Below, piece by piece: positions 49,453 to 58,983 of a DNA stretch of 64,000 nt. This DNA is from UBA1163 sp049513055. GTDB taxonomy: Bacteria > Desulfobacterota > BSN033 > UBA1163. The stretch is taken from contig JBEKWN010000001.1 of NCBI GenBank assembly GCA_049513055.1, positions 1-64,000 on the forward strand, read 5' to 3'. Position 1 is the first letter of the stretch; the number at the start of each line of letters is the position of its first letter. The position numbers and the translations under genes were made by a program. The notes below the pieces were generated by a model. That model saw only the letters and a list, made by a program, of their open reading frames with translations. It had not been told where the DNA came from and ran no database searches.

Positions 49453-50166
49453 TTAGACCGATTCCGTACCAAGATAAGCCTCTCGGATATGTTGATCGTT
49501 AAGCATGTTCCGGCTATCACCCTGCTTTACAATTCGTCCGTTCTCGACGACATAAGCACGATTGGCCAATTCCAAGGCCATTCGAACGTTTTGTTCGATC
49601 AGAAGAATGGTCACCCCAGAATGGTTAATCTGCCCGATCACCTCATAAATCACCTTCGACAAAAGAGGGGAGAGCCCCCAAGAGGGTTCGTCAAAGAGGA
49701 GAAGTCTCGGTTTGGACATCATTCCTCTTCCAATGGCCAGCATCTGTTGCTCCCCTCCACTTAGAGTTCCGGCTGCCTGTTTCTTTCTATTCTTTAAGAT
49801 AGGAAATAGCTTATAAACCTGTTCAATAGTTTCTTCCCTACAACTACGGCCTTTGGCTGTAAAGGCTCCCAATTCTAAATTCTCTAAGGTGCTCATTCCG
49901 GGAAAGAGTCCCCTTCCCTCCGGAACCAGGCTGATTCCCATTTCCACCCTTTTATGGATGGGCACCTTTCCCATCGCCAGGCCTTCAAACCTAATCTCTC
50001 CGGCAAAAGACCTTAACAGCCCAGTGATGGTCTTGAGGGTCGTCGTCTTTCCAGCGCCATTGGGGCCTATGAGCGCCACAATCTCTTTCTCTCCGACCTT
50101 AAAGGAGATATCCCAGAGTGCCTGAAGGTCTCCATAGGAGACATTTACCTTTTCTATTTCCAACAT
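49453..50166 (-). CDS. livF: Branched-chain-amino-acid-type ABC transporter ATPase, LivF
   Basis: A 237-residue ABC ATPase. Walker A is GPNGAGKTTT, the signature is LSGGEQQMLAIGR, Walker B is LLLFDEPSWGLSPLL, and the switch His is in LIEQNVRMAL (Q instead of H is usual for LivF). The opening LEIEKVNVSYGDLQALWDIS is typical. It lies 4 bp after the LivG stop. It energises the importer together with LivG. Confidence 0.95.
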   Translation of the reverse strand: MLEIEKVNVSYGDLQALWDISFKVGEKEIVALIGPNGAGKTTTLKTITGLLRSFAGEIRFEGLAMGKVPIHKRVEMGISLVPEGRGLFPGMSTLENLELGAFTAKGRSCREETIEQVYKLFPILKNRKKQAAGTLSGGEQQMLAIGRGMMSKPRLLLFDEPSWGLSPLLSKVIYEVIGQINHSGVTILLIEQNVRMALELANRAYVVENGRIVKQGDSRNMLNDQHIREAYLGTESV

Positions 50167-50170
50167 AGGA

Positions 50171-50890
50171 TTACTTTCCTAAGTATGCCTCGATGACTTG
50201 CTGATTCTTTACCACTTCTTTTGGAGGACCTTCAGCGATCTTCATTCCCACATTGAGTACCATGACTCGGTCAGAGATTCCTAAAACCGCCTTCATGATA
50301 TGTTCAACCATAATTACCGTGATTCCTGAGCCCTTTATCTTTCTTACTAATTCCATCGCAATCTCTGTTTCAGCCGAATTCAAACCAGCCATCAGTTCAT
50401 CCAACAAGAGCAATTGGGGATGTGCGGCTAAAGCCCTCGCCAATTCCAATCTCTTACGCTCAGCCATCGTAAGTTGAGAGGCAAGGACCTCACTCTTATT
50501 CCCCAAGCCAACAAAGTTGAGAATTTCAACCACTTCTTCTTTCGCTTTTCTGATATTGGACGCAGGATCTTTTCCGTAGGCACGGCCCACCATAACATTT
50601 TGAAGGGTAGTTAATTGGTGAAAGGGCTTGACCAGTTGAAAGATACGGGCGATTCCTTGTCTACAAACTTGATGGGGAGGAAGGCCTGTGATATCCTTCT
50701 CCATAAAAGTCACTTTCCCTTTATTGGCTTTCAGGAAACCGGTGATGACATTAAAGAGAGTGGTTTTGCCCGACCCGTTGGGGCCGATGACACCAAATAT
50801 CTCCCCCTGATGAATCTCAAAATTCACTTCACAGAGGGCCATCAATCCCCCGAAGGATTTAACTATTTTCTCTACCTGTAAAAGGGACAT
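50171..50890 (-). CDS. livG: Branched-chain-amino-acid-type ABC transporter ATPase, LivG
   Basis: A 239-residue ABC ATPase. Walker A is GPNGSGKTTLFN, followed by VITGFLKANKGKVTF and the LivG-typical ARIFQLVKPFHQLTTLQNVMV. The signature is unusual: LTMAERKRLELARALAAHP, where LSxGxQ is usual; LivG proteins frequently have LxxGxxRRLEIARAL. Walker B is LLLLDELMAGLNSAE. The final switch His is in IMVEHIMKAV. The gene is 124 bp downstream of the binding-protein gene, and a hairpin in that gap can set the ratio of expression. Confidence 0.94.
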   Translation of the reverse strand: MSLLQVEKIVKSFGGLMALCEVNFEIHQGEIFGVIGPNGSGKTTLFNVITGFLKANKGKVTFMEKDITGLPPHQVCRQGIARIFQLVKPFHQLTTLQNVMVGRAYGKDPASNIRKAKEEVVEILNFVGLGNKSEVLASQLTMAERKRLELARALAAHPQLLLLDELMAGLNSAETEIAMELVRKIKGSGITVIMVEHIMKAVLGISDRVMVLNVGMKIAEGPPKEVVKNQQVIEAYLGK

Positions 50891-50945
50891 CTTGGACTGC
50901 TTTTCCTTAGATTAAGGATGAGTGAGAAAAATATTTTTTATTAAC

Positions 50946-50980
50946 ATTGAAGCTCCCCGCCTAAAGAGGGGAGCTTCAAT
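50946..50980 (-). terminator. Strong stem-loop between the binding-protein gene and livG
   Basis: ATTGAAGCTCCCC (50,946-50,958) and GGGGAGCTTCAAT (50,968-50,980) form a perfect 13-bp stem with a 9-base loop. On the minus strand an AT-rich stretch with a T-run follows (about 50,940-50,925). This would give partial termination or protect the 3' end of the binding-protein mRNA, so that binding protein is made in excess of the membrane parts. Confidence 0.75.
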
Positions 50981-51014
50981 GAAAGATGATCCACTTATCA
51001 GTTTCTAATGAGTA

Positions 51015-52238
51015 TTACCTTTCCGACCATTTAGGCATGGGATAAACTAATGGGGCGGTAACATACTCTTTCGGGAATACGACTTCTTGCTTCCCCTTTT
51101 GCCACTGGACGCCGAAGAAGACAACTACTCCTGTTCCATCGGGTCGAAACTTAAGAGGACCTATAACGGTCATCATATTCACAGCAGCAATGGCGTCGCG
51201 AATCTTTTCTCGGTCTAAAGTGCCTGCCCTTTCAATCGCATTGGCCAACGCCTGGACACAGGCATAGGCCGGACCTGTTATCACATCGGCTGGCCGATTG
51301 AACTTCTTCATATGGCTTTCATTCAGTTCTTTGACTCCTGGTAATTTAAGCCCATAACACCAGCCCGGACCTAAAACAACATAATCGCCGTCTTTTCCCA
51401 ATGCATTTCCCCACGCCATGGGATCAGGTGCTCGGTAGGCAAAATAGAATTTGGGATTGTAATCGAGTTCCTTCAACTGTTTTGTCATGGTAATCCCCTC
51501 AGGAGTAGTGGGACCGGTTAACAGTATCTCTGCCCCGGCTGCCTTGGCTTCCATGATAAGGGGTGAAAAGTCCTTCATCTCTCGAGGTTGGTCTCTATAA
51601 AGGGGTTCTCCATAACCACGTTTGACAGCTTGCTCCTTCCACATATCACCCAATTCCATTCCAACAGGTGCCTTTTCCATGAAGATGGCTACCTTTTTAG
51701 GTCTCTGTGCGGCGGGGATGGAATCCAAGATATCAAAGACTGCCTTAGCACAGTCGGGTGATTTGGGGAAGGGAGAAAAGTTGTATTTATATCCCTTCTG
51801 GTGGATGCTGTAAAGATAACTGGCCACCATAAAAAGCGGAACTTTATTTTTTTCTGCAATGGGAGCCTGAGCCGCGTGCATAGGGCTTGAAAACCCTCCC
51901 AAGTAGGCCACCACATCGTGGGTCGTATAGAGGGCCTCCATTCTGCTCACAGTCAGAGTAAAATTCGATTCATCATCCAAGAGAATAAGTTCTAAAGGAA
52001 TTTTTTTATTGAATTCTTTAACAAAGACACCACCCTTTGCATTAATATGTTCTATGGCGATCTCATATCCGGCTTTGCACATGGCTCCTCCCGAACCAAA
52101 CGGACCTGTCAGGGAACACGAAGAGCCAACTTTAATGGTTTTAGGAGCCTCTTTAGCAGGGGCAGCAAAACCCCAGGAAGACAGTCCCGCCACTGTAAAT
52201 ACGCCTACCAGTAAGATCACAAACAACTTTTTTTCCAT
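51015..52238 (-). CDS. Branched-chain-amino-acid-type ABC transporter substrate-binding protein
   Basis: A 407-residue periplasmic binding protein of the LivK type. Signal peptide: KLFVILLVGVFTVAGLSS, with cut likely after GFAAP or near AAPAKEA. The mature start IKVGSSCSLTGPFGSGGAMC and AGYEIAIEHINAKGGVF are typical. The binding-site segment AYLGGFSSPMHAAQAPIAEK keeps the usual position of ligand-contact Ser/Ala. The ligand is unknown; HAAT proteins near aromatic degradation genes frequently bind aromatic acids. First gene of the transporter operon; GGAGG lies ahead of the start. Confidence 0.9.
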   Translation of the reverse strand: MEKKLFVILLVGVFTVAGLSSWGFAAPAKEAPKTIKVGSSCSLTGPFGSGGAMCKAGYEIAIEHINAKGGVFVKEFNKKIPLELILLDDESNFTLTVSRMEALYTTHDVVAYLGGFSSPMHAAQAPIAEKNKVPLFMVASYLYSIHQKGYKYNFSPFPKSPDCAKAVFDILDSIPAAQRPKKVAIFMEKAPVGMELGDMWKEQAVKRGYGEPLYRDQPREMKDFSPLIMEAKAAGAEILLTGPTTPEGITMTKQLKELDYNPKFYFAYRAPDPMAWGNALGKDGDYVVLGPGWCYGLKLPGVKELNESHMKKFNRPADVITGPAYACVQALANAIERAGTLDREKIRDAIAAVNMMTVIGPLKFRPDGTGVVVFFGVQWQKGKQEVVFPKEYVTAPLVYPMPKWSER

Positions 52239-52516
52239 CGTCGCTCCTCCCTTCTTGTGGTTTTAGAGTATAAGAAAAAAATGATCTTCTTGCCTACCCT
52301 ATATGGGAAAATACCTCGCCTCCTTTCCAGCTATGTGTCTGGTTAGACATCATATATTTCCAGATAAATTTTGTCAAACAATTCATAAAAAATCTGTAAA
52401 TGAAACCCTATTTGAATGGAGTTAATATCGAAGTGGAGTGGGGATATTGCATGGAACAACTGAGCGATCGTTGTTTTAGATGTCTGCAGTTTAAAAATGA
52501 GAGGGATCCAATGGTA

Positions 52517-53722
52517 TTAAAGTCTTATTCCTCTCGGAACCACGACAATCCCTGAGGCGGTCACCGTGAATCGCTTCGCATCCTCATCCAGATTGTAACC
52601 AATCTCCATCCCTGGAGGGATCTGAACCTCTTTGTCGATGATCGTCTTCCGGATCTTCGCATTCCTTCCAACATCCACCCCTTCCAGGAGGATAGAATCC
52701 TCGATCTCCGCAAAGCTATGAACCGTTACATTGGGGGAGAGGATCGATCGCTTGACGTTTCCACCGCTGATAATGCTACCATTTGAAATGATCGAATTGA
52801 GAGCTGTCCCCACTCTCCCCGCTTCGATCCAGACAGTTTTCGCAGGTGGTGAGGTGGGTTGATAGGTCAGGATGGGCCATTGGGGATCGTAGAGATTGAG
52901 TTGAGGGGTGACAGAGATCAAGTCCATGTTCGCCTCATAGTAGGCATCGATCGTTCCCACATCCCTCCAATATCCCGTGCCTCCGCAATCTCCTTGTTTG
53001 AAATCGAATGCGAAAATTTGATCTTTTCCAATCATCATTGGAATGATATCTTTGCCAAAATCGTGGCTCGAGTCAGATCGAGCATCCTCAATCAATCGTC
53101 TCACCAACACCTCAGTATTGAAGACATAGATTCCCATGGAGGCCAGAATTCCTCCAGGGTCTCCAGGAATGGTCTTGGGGTCTTCGGGTTTCTCTTGAAA
53201 ACCAATCATTCGCCAATCTCTGTCCACCTCGATTACGCCAAATTCTCTGGAAAGCTTTCGATCCATCCGAATTGCAGCGACCGTCAGATCCGCCCCTCTC
53301 TCCAAGTGGAAGGCAATCATCTTCCGATAGTCCATTGTATAGATGTGGTCGCCAGAGAGGATTAAGACCAAGTCAGGCCTTTCCACTTGTAAGGTATAAA
53401 TGTTTTGAAAAATCGCATTTGCGGTCCCTTGATACCAATGCTCATCAATTCTCTGCTGGGCCGGAACAGCCTCGATGAACTCTCCCAAAGGGGATGAAAG
53501 GATGTTCCAACCCAATTGGATGTGACGGTGGAGGGAGTTCGATTTATATTGGGTGAGGGCATAGATGCGGCGGATGCCAGAATTGAGGCAGTTGGAGAGG
53601 GTGAAGTCAATGATCCGATAAATGGCACCGAAAGGCACAGCAGGTTTGGCTCGATCCCGAGTCAGGGGATAGAGCCTTTCCCCTCGGCCCCCTGCTAAGA
53701 TCATGGCCAGAACTTTCTTCAC
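52517..53722 (-). CDS. glgC: Glucose-1-phosphate adenylyltransferase (GlgC)
   Basis: A 401-residue ADP-glucose pyrophosphorylase, forming ADP-glucose from ATP and glucose-1-phosphate for glycogen synthesis. Motifs: AGGRGERLYPLTRDRAKPAVP at the nucleotide site, ILSGDHIYTMDYRKM, EFGVIEVDRDWR and GGTGYWRDVGTIDAYYEANM; the C-terminal left-handed beta-helix follows (SIISGGNVKRSILSPNV). Length is normal. The start overlaps the stop of the response-regulator gene by 4 bases (ATGA), so both are translated together. Confidence 0.95.
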   Translation of the reverse strand: MKKVLAMILAGGRGERLYPLTRDRAKPAVPFGAIYRIIDFTLSNCLNSGIRRIYALTQYKSNSLHRHIQLGWNILSSPLGEFIEAVPAQQRIDEHWYQGTANAIFQNIYTLQVERPDLVLILSGDHIYTMDYRKMIAFHLERGADLTVAAIRMDRKLSREFGVIEVDRDWRMIGFQEKPEDPKTIPGDPGGILASMGIYVFNTEVLVRRLIEDARSDSSHDFGKDIIPMMIGKDQIFAFDFKQGDCGGTGYWRDVGTIDAYYEANMDLISVTPQLNLYDPQWPILTYQPTSPPAKTVWIEAGRVGTALNSIISNGSIISGGNVKRSILSPNVTVHSFAEIEDSILLEGVDVGRNAKIRKTIIDKEVQIPPGMEIGYNLDEDAKRFTVTASGIVVVPRGIRL

Positions 53723-54087
53723 TGGGCTTTACCCTTTTCTAAAAGTTCTCGGATCTTCTTTTTTAATTCAGTGAGATCGGCGGACTTCGTCACATAGGCA
53801 TCGGCTGCCCAACTCATAAAATCCTGCCGATACCCTGAGTAAGAGGTATTAAGGATGATGGGGATCTTCCTCTCCTTGCTGACAATTCGGCCCAAAGCCT
53901 CCATCCCATCCATCACGGGCATGACAATGTCGAGAATGATCAGATCAGGCTTCCCTGTCTCCATCCGTTGAATGGCTTCTCTTCCATTCCCGGCGGTAAG
54001 AACCTCATACCCCTCCGACTTCAACTCCTCCTCATATAGGAGTCTCAGGCTCTCTTCATCTTCAACGACCAAAATTTTTTTCTTCAT
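53719..54087 (-). CDS. CheY-like stand-alone response regulator
   Basis: A 122-residue receiver domain. The acidic pocket is VVEDEE, the phosphorylated Asp is D53 in LIILDIVMPVMDG, the Thr/Ser region is ILNTSYSG, and the Lys is in YVTKSADLTEL. No output domain is present, so it acts by protein contact. It is upstream of glgC with a 4-base overlap, suggesting some control of carbon storage, but the partner kinase is not in the window. The C-terminus ends in a basic, helical tail LRELLEKGKAQ-like. Confidence 0.92.
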   Translation of the reverse strand: MKKKILVVEDEESLRLLYEEELKSEGYEVLTAGNGREAIQRMETGKPDLIILDIVMPVMDGMEALGRIVSKERKIPIILNTSYSGYRQDFMSWAADAYVTKSADLTELKKKIRELLEKGKAQ

Positions 54088-54183
54088 AGGATTATTATTG
54101 ATAATCTCTTGGGAAAAAACAACTTTTTTTTAAATGGGACCTATCTTTTGGTTCTAAACTCTTTACTACGAATTCTTAACTTT

Positions 54184-54420
54184 TTATCTTCTTTCCACCT
54201 TCTTTCTTTGTTCAATGGCCAGTTTACATTCGGCGCAGATGAACCGGGGGAGAGTATGGGGATAGGTGATTCGTTCCTCTCCGAATCCCCAATCAATAAT
54301 ATCCCTCACCAATAACTCTTCCTTAAACGCATGCCCCAGGCAGAGTCCCATCCCGCAGACGATGCAAATCGCCACGGCATCCTTATCCACTCCCTGCTTT
54401 GCACACACATAACACTTCAT
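54184..54420 (-). CDS. DUF2180-like small zinc-binding protein
   Basis: A 78-residue Cys-rich protein: MKCYVCAKQGVDKDAVAICI, then VCGMGLCLGHAF and FICAECKLAI. The four CxxC-like pairs and His suggest two zinc sites. The start is highly typical of the DUF2180 family, well known from archaea and some anaerobic bacteria, of unknown function. GGAGGAA precedes the ATG. It is alone, between the response-regulator gene and the cytochrome/NHL cluster. Confidence 0.8.
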   Translation of the reverse strand: MKCYVCAKQGVDKDAVAICIVCGMGLCLGHAFKEELLVRDIIDWGFGEERITYPHTLPRFICAECKLAIEQRKKVERR

Positions 54421-54555
54421 GGCGGTTCCTCCTGTTTGATGTAAATAAACCTACAGTTAATTTTTACCATGGAAATGGCTAAAAATCAAAAAAGAGAATA
54501 AAACATTCAGGAGAGATAAAGTGACAACGGAGTCTCATTCAATATATGATTGCTT

Positions 54556-55542
54556 CTATTTCATAAGCGAAAATATTTGAATTCGGCTATTGCCCCGATC
54601 TGCTATAAAAACCTCTCCCTTTTCGTTGATGGACATTTGTGATGGAAAATTAAGGAGTCCTTCGTTCCATCCCGCGCTGAGCTGCCGTCCCAGATAAGAC
54701 CCATCCTGTCCAAGAATAACGATGCCACCTCCGTTTTCGTCCACGAGATAAATGATCCCGCGGCTATCTGTGCTGATATTCGTAGGAAAATCTAAATATT
54801 CTCTCAGGCTCCTTGTGAGTGGGGCGAAGCTATTGGAGTCTTTTGCTGCTGAAAAAACCATGGCTTTGACGCAGTCGACCAACAAGACACTGCCTTTCGG
54901 ATCAACCGCCAGGTCTGAGAAGAAACCATACTCTTGAGGGAAAGGGATCTGTTTCTGGTATTTCCCTTCCGGGTTGAGGATGAGGACACGGGCCGAGAAT
55001 ATATCGAGGAGGTAGATGTTATTATTAGCGTCTATCTTAACGCTCCTGGGAATAAAGGCCGATGGGGCGGGCACCCCTTCAGCGTCCACATAGCCCTTTA
55101 AGGCTCCTTCGGGCGTTAGTCTTACAACACGACGTCTTTTCCCGTCAAGGGCGAAGATCTCTCCCTTGGAGTTGAGTTGAACCCTGATGGGATTGGATAG
55201 CTGAGGAATCTTGATCTCGCTCCCGCCTTTTAAGTTCTTCCCTTCCAAGGTATATCGGAGAAGGCGATCGTTTCCAGTGTCTCCAATGACCAGGACAGAT
55301 TTGTCATTGCAAGCAACCCCTTCCGGTTGTTTGATCCCTCCACCTCTGTCATCAAAATAGATAGATTGAAGATACTTAAACTTCACCGTCTCAGCACTGA
55401 AAGACTTCAATGGGAGAAAGAAAATGCTGATTAATAAAATAATTAGGCTGGAATAACGGAATAGTGGAATAATGGAATGTTGGGCCCAATATTCCAATCT
55501 TCCAATATTCCAACTTTCCACTTTTTTGAACGACTTTTGCAT
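54556..55542 (-). CDS. NHL-repeat beta-propeller protein, exported
   Basis: A 328-residue protein with an N-terminal signal helix (SLIILLISIFFLPLKSFSA) and repeated NHL-type blades: GVACNDKSVLVIGDTGNDRLL, VRQ-type blades, VKIDANNNIYLLDIFSARVL and MSINEKGEVFIADRGNSRIQ. It is likely periplasmic or outer surface. Genes of this kind commonly accompany multihaem cytochrome clusters. It follows the 16-haem cytochrome gene with only 6 bp between, so the two form one transcript. Start could be later (first residues QKSFKKVESWNIGRLEYW are polar); ATG at 55,542 is used since no better ribosome site is seen. Confidence 0.85.
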   Translation of the reverse strand: MQKSFKKVESWNIGRLEYWAQHSIIPLFRYSSLIILLISIFFLPLKSFSAETVKFKYLQSIYFDDRGGGIKQPEGVACNDKSVLVIGDTGNDRLLRYTLEGKNLKGGSEIKIPQLSNPIRVQLNSKGEIFALDGKRRRVVRLTPEGALKGYVDAEGVPAPSAFIPRSVKIDANNNIYLLDIFSARVLILNPEGKYQKQIPFPQEYGFFSDLAVDPKGSVLLVDCVKAMVFSAAKDSNSFAPLTRSLREYLDFPTNISTDSRGIIYLVDENGGGIVILGQDGSYLGRQLSAGWNEGLLNFPSQMSINEKGEVFIADRGNSRIQIFSLMK

Positions 55543-55548
55543 GTTCCT

Positions 55549-56874
55549 TTACCTCTTGTATTGTTTATGACACTGAACGCAAAGATCCGTAACCGTTGGG
55601 AACGGAATCAGATATCGGTATCCTGTTCCATGAGACCTATGACAACTCAGACAGTCCATCCTAAGATTCTTATTTCTTGAGTCTGCTACCTTCTCGCCCA
55701 TCGGATGGCTTGTATGTTTTAACCAGTCATGGCAGGTTCCACAGAGTTCTATCATTGAGGGTTGCTTCAAAAGGAAGACGCTGTCCGAAGCATGGGAGGT
55801 ATGACAGGCTTCACAATTTCCTTCCTGGATAGGATTGTGTGTGAGTGCACCCTTCATTACATTGTCTTTTGCAGCAGCTTTTTCCTGCCTTTCTTTCTCC
55901 GCAAGTCTCGTTTGCAACCCCATCGTGTCTTGATGGCACTTTCCACAAAGGCTTTTCATTTCTCCCATGAGGAGGTTCTTCCGTGGGGAGGCATGAGGTT
56001 CATGACAGTTCAAGCAACCCACTTTGTCTACTAAAGGCCAGTGTATCCTATTTTTGCTAAATGTATCGTTCATCATACTGCTGTGGCATCCCCGGCATAG
56101 CTCAAACCCCGCCCTCTTGGTTTTCAGTGCGTCGGCAGAAGTGGAGGCTTCATGGCACTGACCACACATTTTATTGGCAACCGGCTGATGCACATTATCA
56201 AACAATATACCCGCTTTATCAGAGCCATGAGCATTGTGGCAGGAGGAACAGTCCGCCTTTGCCACAGGATAATTCATGTGTTGCTTGACAAAGTTTGGCT
56301 GGTCTGTCTTATGGCAGGTCACGCAGAGAACAACCAGATCATTTTTCAGAAGATATTTCGCTTTGGTGGAAGCATGTGGATCATGGCAGTTAATACAGCC
56401 TTTCTCTACAGGATTATGCTTGAATTTTGCTTTTGCAACGGTCTCCCCTATATTCTTGTGACAGTCGAAACAGAGATCATTTCCAGCCTTTAGAAGAACA
56501 AATTTGTTATTTGAGGCGTGGGGATCATGGCACTTTACGCAATTACCTTCCGTCACTACTTTATGACTGCTTTTAGGATTCTTAGGTACAATTCCTTCAT
56601 GACACTTGTTGCAGATTTTGTTTGGGTCCGCATCCAGCAACTTTCCATGGGAAGAGGTATGAGGGTTATGGCATTCTGAACATTCCCCTGATTTCACAGG
56701 GGTATGGATAAATTGGTTTTTGAGCTTTTCTTTAAAATTGTCATGACAACTCAGACACAACTTTCCCTTTGCATCAGGTTTCAGTTTGAATTTGTTCTGA
56801 GCGTAGGAAAGTGAAAATATCAAAAGAGACATGAACAAAATTGGTAAGAAGAGCCACTTCAACCTTAATTTCAT
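55549..56874 (-). CDS. Sixteen-haem c-type cytochrome
   Basis: A secreted cytochrome of 441 residues with 16 CXXCH motifs, which I counted one by one, many as CxxCHxPH or CxxCHxxH, the doubled pattern of CXXCH-repeat proteins. The N-terminal signal KLRLKWLFLPILFMSLLIFS is followed by a likely cut at LSYAQ. The frame starts at 56,889, but the second ATG at 56,874 fits the signal better. Haem-rich, lacks a lipobox, so it is periplasmic or extracellular. It is between the NHL gene and the 26-haem gene in a cluster with chaperone and lipoprotein genes. Role: electron transfer, probably to the outside. Confidence 0.92.
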   Translation of the reverse strand: MKLRLKWLFLPILFMSLLIFSLSYAQNKFKLKPDAKGKLCLSCHDNFKEKLKNQFIHTPVKSGECSECHNPHTSSHGKLLDADPNKICNKCHEGIVPKNPKSSHKVVTEGNCVKCHDPHASNNKFVLLKAGNDLCFDCHKNIGETVAKAKFKHNPVEKGCINCHDPHASTKAKYLLKNDLVVLCVTCHKTDQPNFVKQHMNYPVAKADCSSCHNAHGSDKAGILFDNVHQPVANKMCGQCHEASTSADALKTKRAGFELCRGCHSSMMNDTFSKNRIHWPLVDKVGCLNCHEPHASPRKNLLMGEMKSLCGKCHQDTMGLQTRLAEKERQEKAAAKDNVMKGALTHNPIQEGNCEACHTSHASDSVFLLKQPSMIELCGTCHDWLKHTSHPMGEKVADSRNKNLRMDCLSCHRSHGTGYRYLIPFPTVTDLCVQCHKQYKR

Positions 56875-56893
56875 AGATAGTCCTTTCACTTTA

Positions 56894-56923
56894 CTCTTTG
56901 CGCTATGCTCTATGCCCTCTGCG
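56894..56923. repeat. Short repeat in the spacer between the two cytochrome genes
   Basis: Wording of type GCGCTATGCTCTATGCCCTCTGCG; related strings lie at 58,937-58,968 and 60,655-60,680, the next two spacers in this operon. The units are about 7 bases (CTATGCC/CTCTGCG). No function is known. Confidence 0.5.
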
Positions 56924-56926
56924 TTT

Positions 56927-58918
56927 TTATTTAGTTACAATGTGGCAGTCCTCACAGGATCTTCCCGCAAACGGAGGATGAACGACATCTTTGAAGAACT
57001 TCGGATCTTTTGAAGCATGGGGATCATGGCAATTCCTGCAATTCATGACCGAAGCTTCAATACCGATGTGGGCTTTGTCAAACGTGGCCTTCTTATAATC
57101 GTGGCATTCCCCGCAGAGCGGTTGAATCCGCTGATTCAGTAGGATCGGCTCTGCTGAAAAATGAGGCTTGTGGCACCTCTCGCAGTCTCTTGAGGCTGGT
57201 TGATGGGCTTTCTCTTTTTCCATCCTTACCTTCAGGTCTTTATGGCAAGTGAGACAGAGATCAGGGCTCTTTGCTAAAAGGAGCTTGTCTAATTTTGTCT
57301 TGTGAGGACTGTGGCACTTTGTGCATTCCCCATCGACAACTGGTAAGTGTTTGCTTTTGGCTGTGCCAATCTCTTTGCTCAAATCCGGATGGCAGGATAA
57401 ACAGAGGGGCCCCTGTTTATCGACAATCATCCCTTTCACATTGCTTGCATGAGCATTATGACAGGTGAGGCATTCCCCTTCTGCAAAAGGGTTATGGTTC
57501 GTGCCGTTCGTCTCCGCTTTCATGAGATCACCATGACACGAGGCACACATTTTTGCACCCACAAATCTCAGTATATTCTTCTCATTGGACCCGTGGGAAC
57601 TATGGCAGGCATCACACTTAGCGTCCATCACTGGACGATGTGTGTAAGTTTTCAAAAACTTCGCTTCTGCATCCGTATGGCATGCATAACAAACCCGGTC
57701 CATCCTTTCCTTGATGATGTTTTTCATATTCGAGCCATGGGGATTATGGCATGAGTTGCATTCTCCCTCAGAAAAAGGAGGATGAGGCACTTTAGGTTTT
57801 ACCTCTTTCGTTTTCGTATGGCAGGAAAAGCAGAGCTCTTCATTCTTCATGTTCAAAAGATTCTTGTTCTTGGCTGCATGGGGTGGATGGCAGGAAAGGC
57901 ATCCCTTCGCACTGGTCACGGGAGTATGCTTAAATCCCACTTTCTCGCTCTGCTCTTTATGACAATCGAAACAGAGATCATTCATCTTTTTCAGTTCAAG
58001 CTTCAGATACTCGGAAGTGTGTGGGTTGTGGCATGTTAAACACTCCCCTTCTTTAAAGGGGCTATGTTCCACAGTGCCGCCAACTTTCAACTTTGAAGCA
58101 TCGTGACAATTGTAGCAGAGCTTACTCCCTGTTTCAGTAGTGCCAAAAGGTTTTGGATCCGAAGCTGGCTTATGGCATGCATCACATTGAGCCAAGACAA
58201 CAGGGTCATGAGCACTCGTTTTCAGGAGTTTTGCTTGCAATGAAGAATGTGGATTATGGCAGACGGAACAGATGGCTTGATTCACGGGATAATTGGCGTG
58301 AGCTTTTCTAAAGGATGGCTTGCTGATGTCATGACAGCCAAGACAGAGAGGAGTCTCTGCCTTCACCAAAAGGTCTTTTTGGTCAGAACTGTGGGAGAAA
58401 TGGCACGTTGTACAACCTTTTGTCCCCACTTTATGGGCTACCTTCTTTTCATAACCCTCCTTTTTGTGACATTGATAGCAAGCTTCATTACCCTCTGCTT
58501 TCAACAAGTGACTGGATTGAGAAGCATGAGGATTATGGCACTGAATGCATTTTCCTCTTTTTAACGCCGTATGCACATTGGCTTTATTCATCCCAATCTT
58601 TTCTTTGCTATGGCATGGATAGCAGATTTCATTTCCCTCTTTCTTAAGAAGCAGCTTGGGCACTAAGCCGTGCCGGAGATGGCAATCTTCGCATTTTCTC
58701 TCCTTCACTACTACGTGAACATCTTTCATTCCCAGATACTTCTCAACAAACTTCTTGTGGCAGTCGAGGCATTCCCTACGGGCAAATTTCTTTCCCGAAG
58801 TTGGAGCACCTCCTAACGTCCTCGTCGCCGGTGCTTGGGCACAGGCATAGAGGATGGCTCCAATCATGATGAGAAAGATGACGAACAGAATGGCTTTGTG
58901 CTCTTTTAAGAAAGACAT
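56927..58918 (-). CDS. Twenty-six-haem c-type lipoprotein cytochrome
   Basis: A 663-residue protein with 26 CXXCH motifs by direct count, spread evenly, again in doublets such as CxxCHNPH and CYxCH. The N-terminus (KAILFVIFLIMIGAILYACAQ) has a lipobox-like LYAC, so it is probably a lipoprotein attached to the inner or outer membrane. Such large haem-chain proteins can bridge the periplasm or stand outside. It is upstream of the 16-haem gene (52 bp spacing to the chosen start). The start is preceded by AAGGGTGA on the minus strand. No catalytic domain is visible, so electron transfer is its likely task. Confidence 0.92.
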   Translation of the reverse strand: MSFLKEHKAILFVIFLIMIGAILYACAQAPATRTLGGAPTSGKKFARRECLDCHKKFVEKYLGMKDVHVVVKERKCEDCHLRHGLVPKLLLKKEGNEICYPCHSKEKIGMNKANVHTALKRGKCIQCHNPHASQSSHLLKAEGNEACYQCHKKEGYEKKVAHKVGTKGCTTCHFSHSSDQKDLLVKAETPLCLGCHDISKPSFRKAHANYPVNQAICSVCHNPHSSLQAKLLKTSAHDPVVLAQCDACHKPASDPKPFGTTETGSKLCYNCHDASKLKVGGTVEHSPFKEGECLTCHNPHTSEYLKLELKKMNDLCFDCHKEQSEKVGFKHTPVTSAKGCLSCHPPHAAKNKNLLNMKNEELCFSCHTKTKEVKPKVPHPPFSEGECNSCHNPHGSNMKNIIKERMDRVCYACHTDAEAKFLKTYTHRPVMDAKCDACHSSHGSNEKNILRFVGAKMCASCHGDLMKAETNGTNHNPFAEGECLTCHNAHASNVKGMIVDKQGPLCLSCHPDLSKEIGTAKSKHLPVVDGECTKCHSPHKTKLDKLLLAKSPDLCLTCHKDLKVRMEKEKAHQPASRDCERCHKPHFSAEPILLNQRIQPLCGECHDYKKATFDKAHIGIEASVMNCRNCHDPHASKDPKFFKDVVHPPFAGRSCEDCHIVTK

Positions 58919-58936
58919 ATATTCACCCTTTTAAAC

Positions 58937-58968
58937 CAGGCATAGTGCAGAGCGCATAGGGGATAGAG
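58937..58968. repeat. Short repeat in the spacer after the PPIase gene
   Basis: CAGGCATAGTGCAGAGCGCA and the following TAGGGGATAGAG echo the strings at 56,894-56,923 and 60,655-60,680, here in inverse orientation. The units are near 7-mers. Confidence 0.45.
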
Positions 58969-58983
58969 TAATTAGCTTTGCCA

